A stretch of 64,000 nucleotides of DNA from Alistipes sp. (GTDB lineage Bacteria > Bacteroidota > Bacteroidia > Bacteroidales > Rikenellaceae): NCBI GenBank assembly GCA_017398555.1, contig JAFQFV010000007.1:1-64000 (forward strand), in the 5' to 3' direction. Position numbers and translations under genes: made by a program. Below, one piece after another: positions 8,435 to 20,081 of the stretch (its first letter is position 1; the number at the start of each line of letters is the position of its first letter). Under the pieces are notes generated by a model. The model was not told where the DNA came from. It saw only the letters and a list, made by a program, of their open reading frames with translations, and did not search any database.

Positions 8435-11565
<3,131 letters not shown>

Positions 11566-11611
11566 TTAAGGTATTTTCTACAAAGTTAGCAAAATAATTG
11601 ATTGTATAAAA

Positions 11612-11643
11612 TTTTGCAGGCTGAAAAAGTTTGATTATCTTTG
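11612..11643 (+). promoter_or_regulatory. promoter of tRNA-Gln
   Basis: TTTTG at 11612-11616 and TATCTTTG at 11636-11643 with 19 bp between, a near-ideal Bacteroidetes promoter. The tRNA begins 23 bp downstream. Confidence 0.8.
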
Positions 11644-11665
11644 CCACCGCTTACGAGCACTTGTC

Positions 11666-11736
11666 TGAGCTGTGGTGTAATGGTAACACAGCAGATTTTG
11701 GTTCTGTCGTTCTGGGTTCGAGTCCCGGCAGCTCAA
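11666..11736 (+). tRNA. tRNA-Gln (anticodon TTG)
   Basis: The cloverleaf folds completely: acceptor TGAGCTG/CAGCTCA, D arm GTGT-AATGGTA-ACAC, anticodon stem GCAGA/TCTGT with loop TTTTGGT (anticodon TTG, reading CAA), T arm CTGGG-TTCGAGT-CCCGG, discriminator A. The CCA end is not encoded. A terminator follows at once. Confidence 0.97.
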
Positions 11737-11741
11737 CACAC

Positions 11742-11775
11742 AAAGGCACCTTTTTCGGGTGCCTTTGTTGTTTTT
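11742..11775 (+). terminator. terminator of tRNA-Gln
   Basis: AAAGGCACC/GGTGCCTTT, a 9-bp stem with a T-rich loop, followed by GTTGTTTTT. Confidence 0.88.
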
Positions 11776-12015
11776 GTGGAGATTGGCATAGCCTGCGGCT
11801 ATTGTTAAAATGGGAGATTTGCAACTCTTGAGCAAGCTCAAATGCAATATCTTCCATTTTAACACCATCTGCGATGGTATGCCAATCTACAAAAATGTGC
11901 TGCTGGGAGTGTGGTGGGTTACCTCGGTCGTATTTCTCCGCACCGCGCAAGCGCGACACGCGGCACTCCCTCAGTGATGACACGCAGTTAAGACCAACTG
12001 CGTGTCATTCGAGTC
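11762..12015 (+). repeat. palindromic repeat, unit 1 of a tandem pair
   Basis: Begins at CCTTTGTTG and contains two structured parts. The first (11780-11888) is a 109-bp imperfect palindrome from AGATTGGC to GCCAATCT. GTTAAAATGG pairs with CCATTTTAAC, the centre is TTGAGC-AA-GCTCAA, and each arm carries its own small hairpin (ATAGCC-tgc-GGCTAT and ACCATC-tgc-GATGGT). The second part has GGGAGTG...CACTCCC around CGCGCAAGCGCG. A 12-bp perfect hairpin (TGACACGCAGTT/AACTGCGTGTCA, 11978-12007) closes the unit and is absent from unit 2. No gene is seen; minus-strand open frames here merely mirror the repeat. Confidence 0.75.
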
Positions 12016-12230
12016 CCTTTGTTGAAATGTGGCATAGCCTGTGGCTATCGTTAAAATGGGAGATTTGTAACTCTTGAGCAAGCTCAAATGCAATATCTCC
12101 CATTTTAACACCATCTATGATGGTATGCCAATCTTTATAGATGTGCTGTCGGGAGGTGTAGAGGGTTACCTCGGTCGTGTTTCTCCGCACCGCGCAAGCG
12201 CGACACGCGGCACTCCCTCGGTGATGACAA
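12016..12230 (+). repeat. palindromic repeat, unit 2 of a tandem pair
   Basis: Second copy of the unit, offset about 250 bp. The large palindrome spans 12031-12129 and again has two side hairpins, now ATAGCC-tgt-GGCTAT and ACCATC-tat-GATGGT: stems are kept and only loops change. The arms GTTAAAATGGGAGAT/ATCTCCCATTTTAAC are perfectly paired here, whereas unit 1 has a G-T mismatch. The second palindrome (GCACCGCGCAAGCGCGACACG core) is nearly identical. The unit ends 13 bp before the stop of the thioesterase gene on the other strand. Confidence 0.75.
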
Positions 12231-12243
12231 TTCCAATATGGAT

Positions 12244-12615
12244 TTATTTCAATTTTGCCAAGAAGCGCTCGCGATCGACAATAAAGCGGGTATGGGTGCC
12301 CTCGCCGATAACTTTATCGCCTTCGCGGGCAGTAATTGCAAATGTCAGGCTACGGCCATCAACGGCTGTTAAAGTAGCTGTAGCTGAGATAGTTGCGCCA
12401 AGAGCCGACGCCTTGATATGGCTTGTAGTTATCTGTGTACCGACGGTTGTCTGACCCGCCTCAAGGTGTGGAGCTACGGCAGTCATAGCTGCATTCTCCA
12501 TAAGAGCCACCATTGCGGGTGTTGCAAAGACATCCATATCACCCGAGCCCAGGGCCTTTGCCGTATTATTTTGATTGACGGTTGTAGTTGCCGTAAAAGA
12601 TAGTCCGATATTCAT
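12244..12615 (-). CDS. hotdog-fold thioesterase, FlK-like
   Basis: A 123-residue single hotdog-domain protein resembling fluoroacetyl-CoA thioesterase FlK and many uncharacterised relatives. The expected catalytic set is visible: Thr in VFATPAMVALMENA, Glu in the same helix (MENAA), and His in TTSHIKASALG. VGTQITTSHI and GATISATATLTAVDGR match the family strands. In gut bacteria such proteins probably hydrolyse acyl-CoA by-products in the cytoplasm; the fluoroacetyl specificity of FlK depends on a Phe lid that cannot be assigned here, so substrate is unknown. It is monocistronic, diverging from the DUF4294 gene, with the palindromic repeat at its 3' side. Confidence 0.82.
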   Translation of the reverse strand: MNIGLSFTATTTVNQNNTAKALGSGDMDVFATPAMVALMENAAMTAVAPHLEAGQTTVGTQITTSHIKASALGATISATATLTAVDGRSLTFAITAREGDKVIGEGTHTRFIVDRERFLAKLK

Positions 12616-12683
12616 AATTGCGATTTTATTTTCTGCAAAAATAATACTTTGTTCACTATTTCGTTATCTTTGCAGAGGATTTT

Positions 12684-13262
12684 ATGGCAAAAAGGTTATA
12701 CATACTGCTACTTTTGGCGACTTTTTCCCTCTCGGCAATGTGTCAGTCGAGACGGGAGCGACCTTTCTGGCGTCAAGAGTGGGCTGTTGAAAATGGAGAT
12801 TCTATCGCCGTTATCCACATCACACCTGTCCGAAAGTATGCCCGTAAACCCGATATGCGTCGCTATGCACGCCTTGTAAGGGCTGTAAAACGTGTCTATC
12901 CTATCGCCGAGGAGGCTAAAGTTTTAATGGCAACAATGGAAGAAGAGCTGCTCGCCCTACCGAACAAAAAACAGCAAAAATTATACATTAAAGGTATCGA
13001 GAAACGTCTGATTCGCGAATATACGCCAGTGCTGAAGAAGATGACGATATACGATGGTCGCGTACTGCTCAAACTCATTGACCGTCAGACAGATGACACC
13101 GCTTTTGAGATTATCAAAGAGTTCCGTGGCCGCGTCGAAGCGGGTCTATGGCAGGCTCTTGCAAAGATGTTTGGAAATAATCTCAAAACCGACTACAACC
13201 CCGCCAAGGACGACCAACTCCTTGAGCAGATTGTAGTTCTCTACGAGAAGGGGTTATTGTAG
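12684..13262 (+). CDS. DUF4294 domain protein
   Basis: A 192-residue secreted protein (MAKRLYILLLLATFSLSAMCQ signal peptide) of DUF4294, a family restricted to Bacteroidetes. The diagnostic core is a VYPIAEEA helix, a long charged helix pair KKQQKLYIKGIEKRLIREYT, then LKLIDRQTDDTAFEIIKEFRG and a WQALAKMFGNNLK tail. Function is unknown; its location is periplasmic or envelope. A -7 box TATCTTTG at 12665-12672 lies only 11 bp before the ATG, so the leader must be very short. The 3' end overlaps the converging glycosidase gene by 9 bp. Confidence 0.85.
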   Translation: MAKRLYILLLLATFSLSAMCQSRRERPFWRQEWAVENGDSIAVIHITPVRKYARKPDMRRYARLVRAVKRVYPIAEEAKVLMATMEEELLALPNKKQQKLYIKGIEKRLIREYTPVLKKMTIYDGRVLLKLIDRQTDDTAFEIIKEFRGRVEAGLWQALAKMFGNNLKTDYNPAKDDQLLEQIVVLYEKGLL

Positions 13263-14114
13263 CACTACTACAGCCAATCCATTTGGGACAAATCGCTCAC
13301 CTGCCCTATCCGAAGGGCGGTTTATCGGTGCGAACTTTCCATCCCCTGCCGACAAGCAGAATGACGAGCTGCCACCGCCATCAAGATTTATCGCATCATA
13401 AGCACCTAACTTACTGAAAATACGTATCATATCGGCGTACGACAAACCATTTGAATACTCTTTTCTTCGACCATCTCCCACGAGTATAAAGGCGCGTTTC
13501 CCATCCTTTGTAACGCCAATGGCCGTACGTGGTTCAAGTCGGGTCTCCTCACTCTGCGGCACACCGTCGTTGAGCAACATCTGACGACCACTTACCGCCT
13601 CCGCAATAAGATTCTTATCAAATGCTGCATACTCCTCTGCCGTCATGCAACGTGCTGTGCCATCTTTAAGGATAACAAATAGATTTGCAGCACTATCAAT
13701 CTCCCCTTTCAGACACTCACCACCTCGGTAAATTGCCCCACAAACCATATTGCTACGCTTAATGTGATAGAAGTCTGAATTAACACCTCCTAAAACCTTT
13801 ATATTCGGTCGATTAGTCTGCATAGCCTCAAGTTGTTTCGAGATAGGTGCAATAGCTGTTTGTAACTCAACTGTAGGTTTAATTGAGCTATTATTATCAT
13901 CTGCTACTGTGGCAAGTAGTGTCACTTTATCAGACAGAGTAACATCCATTATGAAAAGTTTTGTCGGAAGCTGCTCTCCATCCTTGGTAACGGTGTAGTT
14001 TGCATGGATAACCTCTACCCCATCAGCTATAGTTTGACGGGATGCGATAGTCGCTTGTCGAGGTGTCGAACAAGAGATAAAAAGTAGCGCAAAAAGCAGT
14101 AATATATGTTTCAT
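13254..14114 (-). CDS. phosphodiester glycosidase (NAGPA domain) lipoprotein
   Basis: A 286-residue protein with a lipoprotein signal (MKHILLLFALLFISCS, lipidation at Cys15). The body matches the NAGPA/DUF2233 family, which cleaves N-acetylglucosamine-1-phosphodiesters. GGVNSDFY, the AIYRGGECLKGE segment, a TAIGVTKDGKRAFILVGDGR strand pair and the glycine-rich INLDGGGSSSF signature are all present. Its natural substrate could be a cell-wall or surface-glycan phosphodiester; that is inference. Its stop overlaps the DUF4294 gene by 9 bp on the opposite strand, and it diverges from ffh. Confidence 0.87.
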   Translation of the reverse strand: MKHILLLFALLFISCSTPRQATIASRQTIADGVEVIHANYTVTKDGEQLPTKLFIMDVTLSDKVTLLATVADDNNSSIKPTVELQTAIAPISKQLEAMQTNRPNIKVLGGVNSDFYHIKRSNMVCGAIYRGGECLKGEIDSAANLFVILKDGTARCMTAEEYAAFDKNLIAEAVSGRQMLLNDGVPQSEETRLEPRTAIGVTKDGKRAFILVGDGRRKEYSNGLSYADMIRIFSKLGAYDAINLDGGGSSSFCLSAGDGKFAPINRPSDRAGERFVPNGLAVVVLQ

Positions 14115-14183
14115 ACTACAAATATATGAAAAATTTTATTATCTTCGCGCCGTAATATTGACTAATAATAAACGACATACAAT

Positions 14184-15512
14184 ATGTTTGAAAATTTAAC
14201 CGAGAAACTTGAACGCTCGTTCAAAATCCTCAAAGGTGAGGGCCGCATTACCGAGATAAATGTTGCAGAGACTCTCAAAGAGATTCGTCGTGCACTTATT
14301 GATGCCGATGTAAACTACAAAGTTGCCAAGACTTTTACCGACGAGGTAAAGGCTAAAGCTCTGGGCCAGAATGTACTTACAGCCGTAAAGCCTGGTCAGA
14401 TGATGACCAAGATTGTTCGTGATGAGCTGGCGGCACTGATGGGAGGTACCGCTACCGACATCAAGTTGGAGGGCACCCCTGCTGTAGTGCTGATTGCAGG
14501 TCTTCAGGGTTCTGGTAAGACCACATTCTCCGGAAAGCTTGCATCATTTATCAAGAGCAAGAAGGGCCGTCAGGTGCTGCTCGTTGCAGGTGACGTATAT
14601 CGTCCTGCCGCTATTGACCAGCTTAAGATTTTGGGTCAGCAGATTGGCGTGGAGGTCTATACCGAGGAGGGTAACCAAAATCCTGTACAGATTGCGCAGA
14701 ACGCTATCGCTTATGCTCGTCAGAAGAGCATTAACACCGTTATTGTCGATACAGCGGGTCGTCTTGCTGTCGATGAGGCGATGATGGAGGAGATTACTGC
14801 TATCAAGGCTGCCGTAAATCCATCCGAGACCCTCTTTGTTGTCGATTCAATGACAGGTCAGGATGCTGTGAATACAGCCCGTGAATTCAATAATCGCCTC
14901 GATTTTGACGGTGTAGTTCTCACAAAGCTCGATGGTGACACCCGTGGTGGTGCGGCTATCTCTATCCGCTCGGTTGTAAATAAGCCGCTCAAGTTTATCT
15001 CAAGCGGCGAGAAGATGGATACACTTCAGGTATTCCACCCTGAGCGTATGGCAGACCGTATTCTGGGTATGGGTGATGTTGTTTCACTCGTAGAGCGCGC
15101 ACAGGAACAGTATGACGAGGAGGAGGCACGCAAACTCAAGAAGAAGATTGTCAAGAATCAGTTCAACTTCAACGATTTCCTCTCACAGATTAACCAGATT
15201 AAGAAGATGGGTAATCTGAAAGACCTTGCATCTATGATTCCGGGCATGAGCAAGCTACTTAATGGCGTAGAGTTTGGAGATGATGTCTTCAAGCAGACAG
15301 AGGCTATTATCGGTTCGATGACTCCGGAGGAGCGTGAGCGCCCTGAGATTATCAATGCTCGCCGTCGTGAGCGTATCGCAAAGGGTTCAGGAACTACTAT
15401 GGCTGATGTAAATCGTCTTCTCAAGCAGTTTGAGGATATGCGTAAGATGATGAAGATGGCTGCCGGTGGTAAGATGCGTATGCCTCAGATGCCTCGTGGT
15501 TTTAGAAGATAG
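14184..15512 (+). CDS. ffh: signal recognition particle protein Ffh
   Basis: Ffh binds signal sequences and SRP RNA and delivers ribosomes to FtsY at the membrane. All three domains are present in 442 residues: the N-terminal helical bundle, the GTPase domain (P-loop GLQGSGKTT at 106-113, DTAGR, TKLDGDTRGG) and the methionine-rich M domain at the C-terminus (from about 300, ending MKMAAGGKMRMPQMPRGF). A weak -7 box TATCTTCG lies at 14140-14147. Its RNA partner is also in the window at 37662-37758. Confidence 0.98.
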   Translation: MFENLTEKLERSFKILKGEGRITEINVAETLKEIRRALIDADVNYKVAKTFTDEVKAKALGQNVLTAVKPGQMMTKIVRDELAALMGGTATDIKLEGTPAVVLIAGLQGSGKTTFSGKLASFIKSKKGRQVLLVAGDVYRPAAIDQLKILGQQIGVEVYTEEGNQNPVQIAQNAIAYARQKSINTVIVDTAGRLAVDEAMMEEITAIKAAVNPSETLFVVDSMTGQDAVNTAREFNNRLDFDGVVLTKLDGDTRGGAAISIRSVVNKPLKFISSGEKMDTLQVFHPERMADRILGMGDVVSLVERAQEQYDEEEARKLKKKIVKNQFNFNDFLSQINQIKKMGNLKDLASMIPGMSKLLNGVEFGDDVFKQTEAIIGSMTPEERERPEIINARRRERIAKGSGTTMADVNRLLKQFEDMRKMMKMAAGGKMRMPQMPRGFRR

Positions 15513-15631
15513 GGAACAACGGTATAACTCATTTTTGAATTTTAGGAGAGGTATTACACGGAGTATAGTAAGCTATGCGACCGCAGCCACGACGAAAAGA
15601 TGTCTGTAATTACCTCATAAAGACAAAAATT

Positions 15632-16516
15632 ATGCACAAAAGTGGTTTTGTAAATATAATCGGCAACCCGAATGTCGGCAAATCTACACTGATGAATGCC
15701 CTTGTTGGTGAGCGTCTTTCGATTATCACCTCTAAGGCGCAGACAACTCGTCACCGCATTATGGGTATTGTCAATGGTGACGATTTCCAGATTGTCTATT
15801 CAGACACTCCGGGTATTCTCAAGCCAAACTACAAACTTCAGGAGTCGATGATGAAGTTTGTCCGCGGCGCTGTATCGGATGCCGACGTTATTCTCTACGT
15901 CACAGATACCGTTGAGCAGCCGAGCGATCGCAACACTGATATTCTTGAGAAGATTGCTCTGAGTGGTATCCCTGTACTGCTAATTATCAACAAGATAGAC
16001 CTTACAACTCAAGAGAAACTTGAGGAACTTGTAGCCTTCTGGCAGCAGCGACTCCCAATGGCTACAATCATCCCTGCATCGGCAAAGGAGAGCTTTAATA
16101 TCGGCGCAATATTTGACCGTATTCTCTCGTTGTTACCAGAGGGAGAGCCTTTCTATCCGAAGGATACGCTGACCGATAAGACACTGCGTTTCTTCGCCTC
16201 GGAGATTATCCGTGAGAAGATTCTCAAGAACTACGATAAGGAGATTCCTTATTGCTGCGAGATTGAGATTGACTCATACAAGGAGGAGCCGGCTATTGAC
16301 CGTATTAGCGCGACAATATACGTTGCACGCGACTCTCAGAAGGGTATTGTCATCGGTCATAAGGGCGAGAAGCTCAAGAAGGTGGGTCAGCAGGCTCGTG
16401 AGGATTTGGAAAAGTTCCTCGACAAGAAGGTATTTTTGCAACTATTTGTAAAGGTTAATGACGATTGGCGCAACTCTGATCGCCAACTGCGACGTTTTGG
16501 CTACGAGCTTGAGTAA
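15632..16516 (+). CDS. era: GTPase Era
   Basis: A 294-residue ribosome-assembly GTPase that binds the 3' end of 16S rRNA. G1 GNPNVGKST (11-19), G3 DTPG, G4 NKID and the C-terminal KH domain with VIGHKGEKLKKVGQQAR are all seen. The ATG at 15632 is chosen because it places G1 at the usual distance from the N-terminus; an upstream in-frame ATG at 15575 would add 19 unusual residues. Its stop shares a base with the start of the TPR gene (TAATG), so the two are translationally coupled. Confidence 0.97.
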   Translation: MHKSGFVNIIGNPNVGKSTLMNALVGERLSIITSKAQTTRHRIMGIVNGDDFQIVYSDTPGILKPNYKLQESMMKFVRGAVSDADVILYVTDTVEQPSDRNTDILEKIALSGIPVLLIINKIDLTTQEKLEELVAFWQQRLPMATIIPASAKESFNIGAIFDRILSLLPEGEPFYPKDTLTDKTLRFFASEIIREKILKNYDKEIPYCCEIEIDSYKEEPAIDRISATIYVARDSQKGIVIGHKGEKLKKVGQQAREDLEKFLDKKVFLQLFVKVNDDWRNSDRQLRRFGYELE

Positions 16517-18519
16517 TGAGGCGTAAGTTACAGATATTCATCATTTTAATCATAACTTTAGTCGGTACTAACAGCGTATCGGCTCAGTATAACCGTGAGT
16601 ACTTCTTCTGGGTCGGCAGACAGCAGATGATGGAGAACGAGTTTACTGAGGCCATTCGTACGCTCAATGTGCTGCTACGTTTTGATGATGATGCTTACGA
16701 GGGTTACTTTCTCAGAGGTATTGCCAAATATAACCTCGATGATTTGATTGGTGCCGAGGCTGACTTCTCTATCGCTATCGATAAAAATCCCGTCTTCACA
16801 ACCGCCTTTACATACCGAGCTATTACTCGCTCAAGATTAGGCAATTACGATGACGCACTTAAAGATTTCCGTGAGGCGATAGAGCTGCGTCCCGACCTGC
16901 CAAATCCATACTTCAGCCGTGGTGTTACCCGACTGCTCAATCAGCAGTTTAAGGATGCTATTGAGGACTTTGACAACTTCATCCGCTATGAGAAGAAGGT
17001 TGCCGATGCCTACATCAATCGTGGTGTCTGCTACCTCTACCTCAAGGATACGGTGCGTGCTTACGAGAATTTCAACCTCGCTGTGCGCACAAACCGTGAA
17101 AATCCAATCTCATATAACCGTCGTGGAGCGCTGTTTTTAGACCAGAAGCGCTATGAGGAGGCTGAGGCGGACTTTAATAGAGCTATCGCGTGCGATTCTA
17201 CCATTCCGCTCTCCTTCTTTAATCGAGCTTTGGTCTATAACGAGACCTCTCGACCTATGCAGTCCCTTGCCGACCTTGACAAGGTTATCGAGCTCGACTC
17301 AACAAGCTCTATCACATATTTTAACCGAGCCATAATTCGCAGTAGTATAGGTGATTACAACCGCGCACTTGAAGATTACAATAAGGTGGCGCAGTACTCC
17401 CCTAACAACGTATTATTGTACTACAATCGAGCAATTTTGCGTACTCAACTTGGTGATATTAAACAGGCCGTGGAGGACTATAGCCGTGCCATTGAGCTCT
17501 ACCCTGACTTTGCCAATGCCTACCTTGGTCGTAGCCATCTAAGACAACTTTTAAGAGATAATGCCGGTGCCAAACGCGACCGTCAGACGGCAGAGCGTAA
17601 GATTGCAGAGTATCGCTCACGTTTGAGCGATAGCACATACTCTATATACGGAGATACTACGCAGAAATTCAACCGTCTGCTCGCCTTTGAGAGTAAGATT
17701 GCCGGCGCATCGTTCGAGCGCATCAAGAGCCGCAATAATAATCAGGATGACAATATGACCCTGTTGCCACTCTTCCGCTTTACTATGCGAAATCGCGACT
17801 CTATCGACCTTGAGCAGGCGACAAAACGCTTCCACTCGCAGCGCGCAGAGGACTTTATTGCATCTCTTGACAACAATTTGATAAATATATCACGCTTGGA
17901 GACCAATATTTCGCCTGATTCATTGGTTATTTTGAACCAAAAGTCGCGCGAGGAGGTTAAGGTTGCCATTGGTGATAATGCTTGGCAGAAGCTCTTTGAG
18001 CTCGCCATTAGCGAGTCACTTATCAAGCAGTACACAAATGCTGTCAATACATACTCGCAGGCCATTGCCCTTAATCCGTCAAATCCGTTCATATACCTGA
18101 ACCGAGCAGCAACAAATGCCGAGATGATTGACTTTATCTCCTCTATCGACAACGGCTATCAGCGTCTGTCCATTGAGAGTGACCCTGCGCGTCGTCTGCA
18201 GAATGCAGGTACAAGAACCTACGACTATAGCGAGGCTATCTCAGACCTTAATAAGGCGATTAAACTGCACCCTGGCTTTGCCTACGCATACTACAACCGT
18301 GCAAACCTCTATGCCCTATCGGGAATGTTACCTGAGGCGGCTGATGACTATACAAAGGCGATTGAGCTCAACCCTTCATTTGCCGAGGCCTACTACAATC
18401 GTGGTCTGCTACAGATATATATGAAGGATACGCGTAAGGGTTGCTTGGATATCTCCAAGGCCGGAGAACTTGGCATTAAGGAGGCATATAAGGTGCTGAA
18501 GATCTACTCAGACAGATAA
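16516..18519 (+). CDS. TPR-repeat secreted protein
   Basis: A 667-residue protein with an N-terminal signal peptide (ending SVSAQ). Most of the chain is tetratricopeptide repeats: about ten consecutive units from residue 30 to about 370 (pattern AYxxRGxxxxxxxxxxxAxxDFxxAI), then a charged linker (about 370-480), then further repeats from about 490 to the C-terminus. TPR arrays bind partner proteins; periplasmic TPR proteins in Bacteroidetes act in gliding, secretion or glycan uptake, but nothing here identifies the partner. Coupling to era suggests constitutive expression. Confidence 0.88.
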   Translation: MRRKLQIFIILIITLVGTNSVSAQYNREYFFWVGRQQMMENEFTEAIRTLNVLLRFDDDAYEGYFLRGIAKYNLDDLIGAEADFSIAIDKNPVFTTAFTYRAITRSRLGNYDDALKDFREAIELRPDLPNPYFSRGVTRLLNQQFKDAIEDFDNFIRYEKKVADAYINRGVCYLYLKDTVRAYENFNLAVRTNRENPISYNRRGALFLDQKRYEEAEADFNRAIACDSTIPLSFFNRALVYNETSRPMQSLADLDKVIELDSTSSITYFNRAIIRSSIGDYNRALEDYNKVAQYSPNNVLLYYNRAILRTQLGDIKQAVEDYSRAIELYPDFANAYLGRSHLRQLLRDNAGAKRDRQTAERKIAEYRSRLSDSTYSIYGDTTQKFNRLLAFESKIAGASFERIKSRNNNQDDNMTLLPLFRFTMRNRDSIDLEQATKRFHSQRAEDFIASLDNNLINISRLETNISPDSLVILNQKSREEVKVAIGDNAWQKLFELAISESLIKQYTNAVNTYSQAIALNPSNPFIYLNRAATNAEMIDFISSIDNGYQRLSIESDPARRLQNAGTRTYDYSEAISDLNKAIKLHPGFAYAYYNRANLYALSGMLPEAADDYTKAIELNPSFAEAYYNRGLLQIYMKDTRKGCLDISKAGELGIKEAYKVLKIYSDR

Positions 18520-18549
18520 CATAAACTTAAATTCTTAAATAAAACTTTT

Positions 18550-19959
18550 ATGACTCAAACTATTCAGAAGAATCTCAACGACCACGCTTGGGCACGTTGG
18601 ACAGCAATGGTTCTCATTGCACTAATGATGCTCTTTGCGCACATGTTCGTTGATGTAATCTCTCCTATCAAGGAGTTGATTCAGGTTCAGCGCGGCTGGA
18701 CATCCGATATCTTTGGAACCTACGCAGGTTCGGAGTATCTTCTCAATGTATGGGGTTTCCTCATTTTGGCGGGTATTATTCTTGACAAGATGGGCATCCG
18801 CTTTACAGGCCTTGCATCGGCTATTATTATGATTATCGGTGCAGCTATCAAGTTCTACGCGGTATCTGACGCCTTTGCAGGCTCAGGCCTTGAGAGCTGG
18901 CTCAATAGCTGGTGGACATCATTCCCTGCATCTGCAAAGCTTGCATCAGCCGGCTTTATGATCTTCGGTTGCGGCTGCGAGATGGCGGGTATTACCGCAT
19001 CAAAGGCTATGGCGAAGTGGTTTGAGGGTAAGGAGATGGCTCTTGCTATGGGTCTTGAGATGGCTCTGACCCGCGTGAGTGTATTCCTTATCTTTACTAT
19101 CTCTCCTCGTCTTGCAGGTATTGGTGGTGCTAACCCATCTGTAGTTCGCCCTGTAGCATTCTGCTTGGCTCTGCTCTGCATTGGTTTGCTCTTCTACTCT
19201 ATCTTCTGCGTGATGGATAAGAAGCTCGATAAGCAGACCGGCGCAGCAGATAGCGTTGATCCTGAGGATGAGTTTAAGTTCTCTGATATCGGTAAGATAT
19301 TCAGCAGCAAGCTCTTCTGGATTGTAGCAATGCTTTGCGTGCTCTACTACTCTGCTATCTTCCCATTCCAGAAGTTCGCAGCAAATATGCTCCAGAGCAA
19401 CCTTAACCTCGATGCTACAACAGCAGCAGATATCTTCCGTTGGTTCCCTATCGGCGCAGCTTGTGTAACTCCATTCCTCGGTTGGTATCTCGATAAGCGT
19501 GGCAAGGGTGCTACAATGCTCATTCTCGGTGCTCTGCTGATGATTGTTTGCCACTCTATCTTTGCACTTGTACTGCCTGCGGTACCAAGTAAGATTATCG
19601 CTTACTCGGCTATTATTCTGCTCGGTGTATCATTCTCACTCGTTCCGGCAGCTCTCTGGCCATCAGTGCCAAAGATTATGGATAAGCGCTTCCTCGGTAG
19701 CGCATACTCACTTATCTTCTGGGTACAGAACTTCGGTCTGAGCTTTACTCCAATGCTTATCGGTTGGGCTCTCGAGAAGACCAATCCTGGCGTTGCAGAG
19801 CAGATTGCAGCCGGCGTTGAGGGTGTAACATATAACTATACTGCTCCAATGCTCGTCTTTGTGGGTCTTGGCGTTCTGGCACTGCTCTTCGCCCTCTACC
19901 TGAAGGCAGACGACCGCAAAAATGGCTACGGCCTCGAGCTGCCAAATATCAAGGAGTAA
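18550..19959 (+). CDS. MFS transporter
   Basis: A 469-residue inner-membrane transporter of the major facilitator superfamily, with about twelve membrane segments. The helix 2-3 loop shows the family pattern LAGIILDKMGIRFTG, repeated in the second half as FLGWYLDKRGKGATM, the internal pseudo-symmetry of MFS proteins. A hydrophilic central loop (about 225-255, DKKLDKQTGAADSVDPEDE) separates the halves. Substrate cannot be read from sequence. Neighbouring minus-strand genes (GDPD, rhamnulose-1-phosphate aldolase, 2-hydroxyacid dehydrogenase) converge on it and hint at a sugar, polyol or organic-acid substrate. Confidence 0.88.
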   Translation: MTQTIQKNLNDHAWARWTAMVLIALMMLFAHMFVDVISPIKELIQVQRGWTSDIFGTYAGSEYLLNVWGFLILAGIILDKMGIRFTGLASAIIMIIGAAIKFYAVSDAFAGSGLESWLNSWWTSFPASAKLASAGFMIFGCGCEMAGITASKAMAKWFEGKEMALAMGLEMALTRVSVFLIFTISPRLAGIGGANPSVVRPVAFCLALLCIGLLFYSIFCVMDKKLDKQTGAADSVDPEDEFKFSDIGKIFSSKLFWIVAMLCVLYYSAIFPFQKFAANMLQSNLNLDATTAADIFRWFPIGAACVTPFLGWYLDKRGKGATMLILGALLMIVCHSIFALVLPAVPSKIIAYSAIILLGVSFSLVPAALWPSVPKIMDKRFLGSAYSLIFWVQNFGLSFTPMLIGWALEKTNPGVAEQIAAGVEGVTYNYTAPMLVFVGLGVLALLFALYLKADDRKNGYGLELPNIKE

Positions 19960-19982
19960 TCGCTTTGTGCTATTAATATTTG

Positions 19983-20007
19983 GGTCGCCAATCGGCGGCC
20001 ATTTTTT
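19983..20007 (+). terminator. terminator of MFS gene
   Basis: GGTCGCC-AATC-GGCGGCC (7 bp, one G-U) followed by ATTTTTT. Confidence 0.8.
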
Positions 20008-20028
20008 ATCAAAGTATCTGAGTCGTTA

Positions 20029-20067
20029 AAAACAATAAAGGCGTTGCAACACTGCAACGCCTTTATT
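20029..20067 (-). terminator. terminator of the GDPD-rhaD-dehydrogenase operon
   Basis: A perfect 15-bp stem (AATAAAGGCGTTGCA and its complement) with a 4-base loop. On the minus strand it is followed by GTTTTT, so it mainly ends transcription from the GDPD side, but it can act both ways. Confidence 0.85.
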
Positions 20068-20081
20068 ATTGTGCCGATAAT

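Noticed and set aside
11717-12016. TTCGAGTCCC in the tRNA-Gln T-arm recurs at 12008, like the two ends of an integrated element
   Set aside because: Only 10 bp match, the distance is about 300 bp and no integrase is present; the recurrence comes where the tandem repeat units begin and is probably chance.
11651-12190. Two minus-strand open frames with nearly the same peptide (VKM.DIAFELAQELQISHFN)
   Set aside because: They lie exactly on the palindromic repeats, lack starts and conserved context, and the peptide similarity follows from DNA repeat identity.
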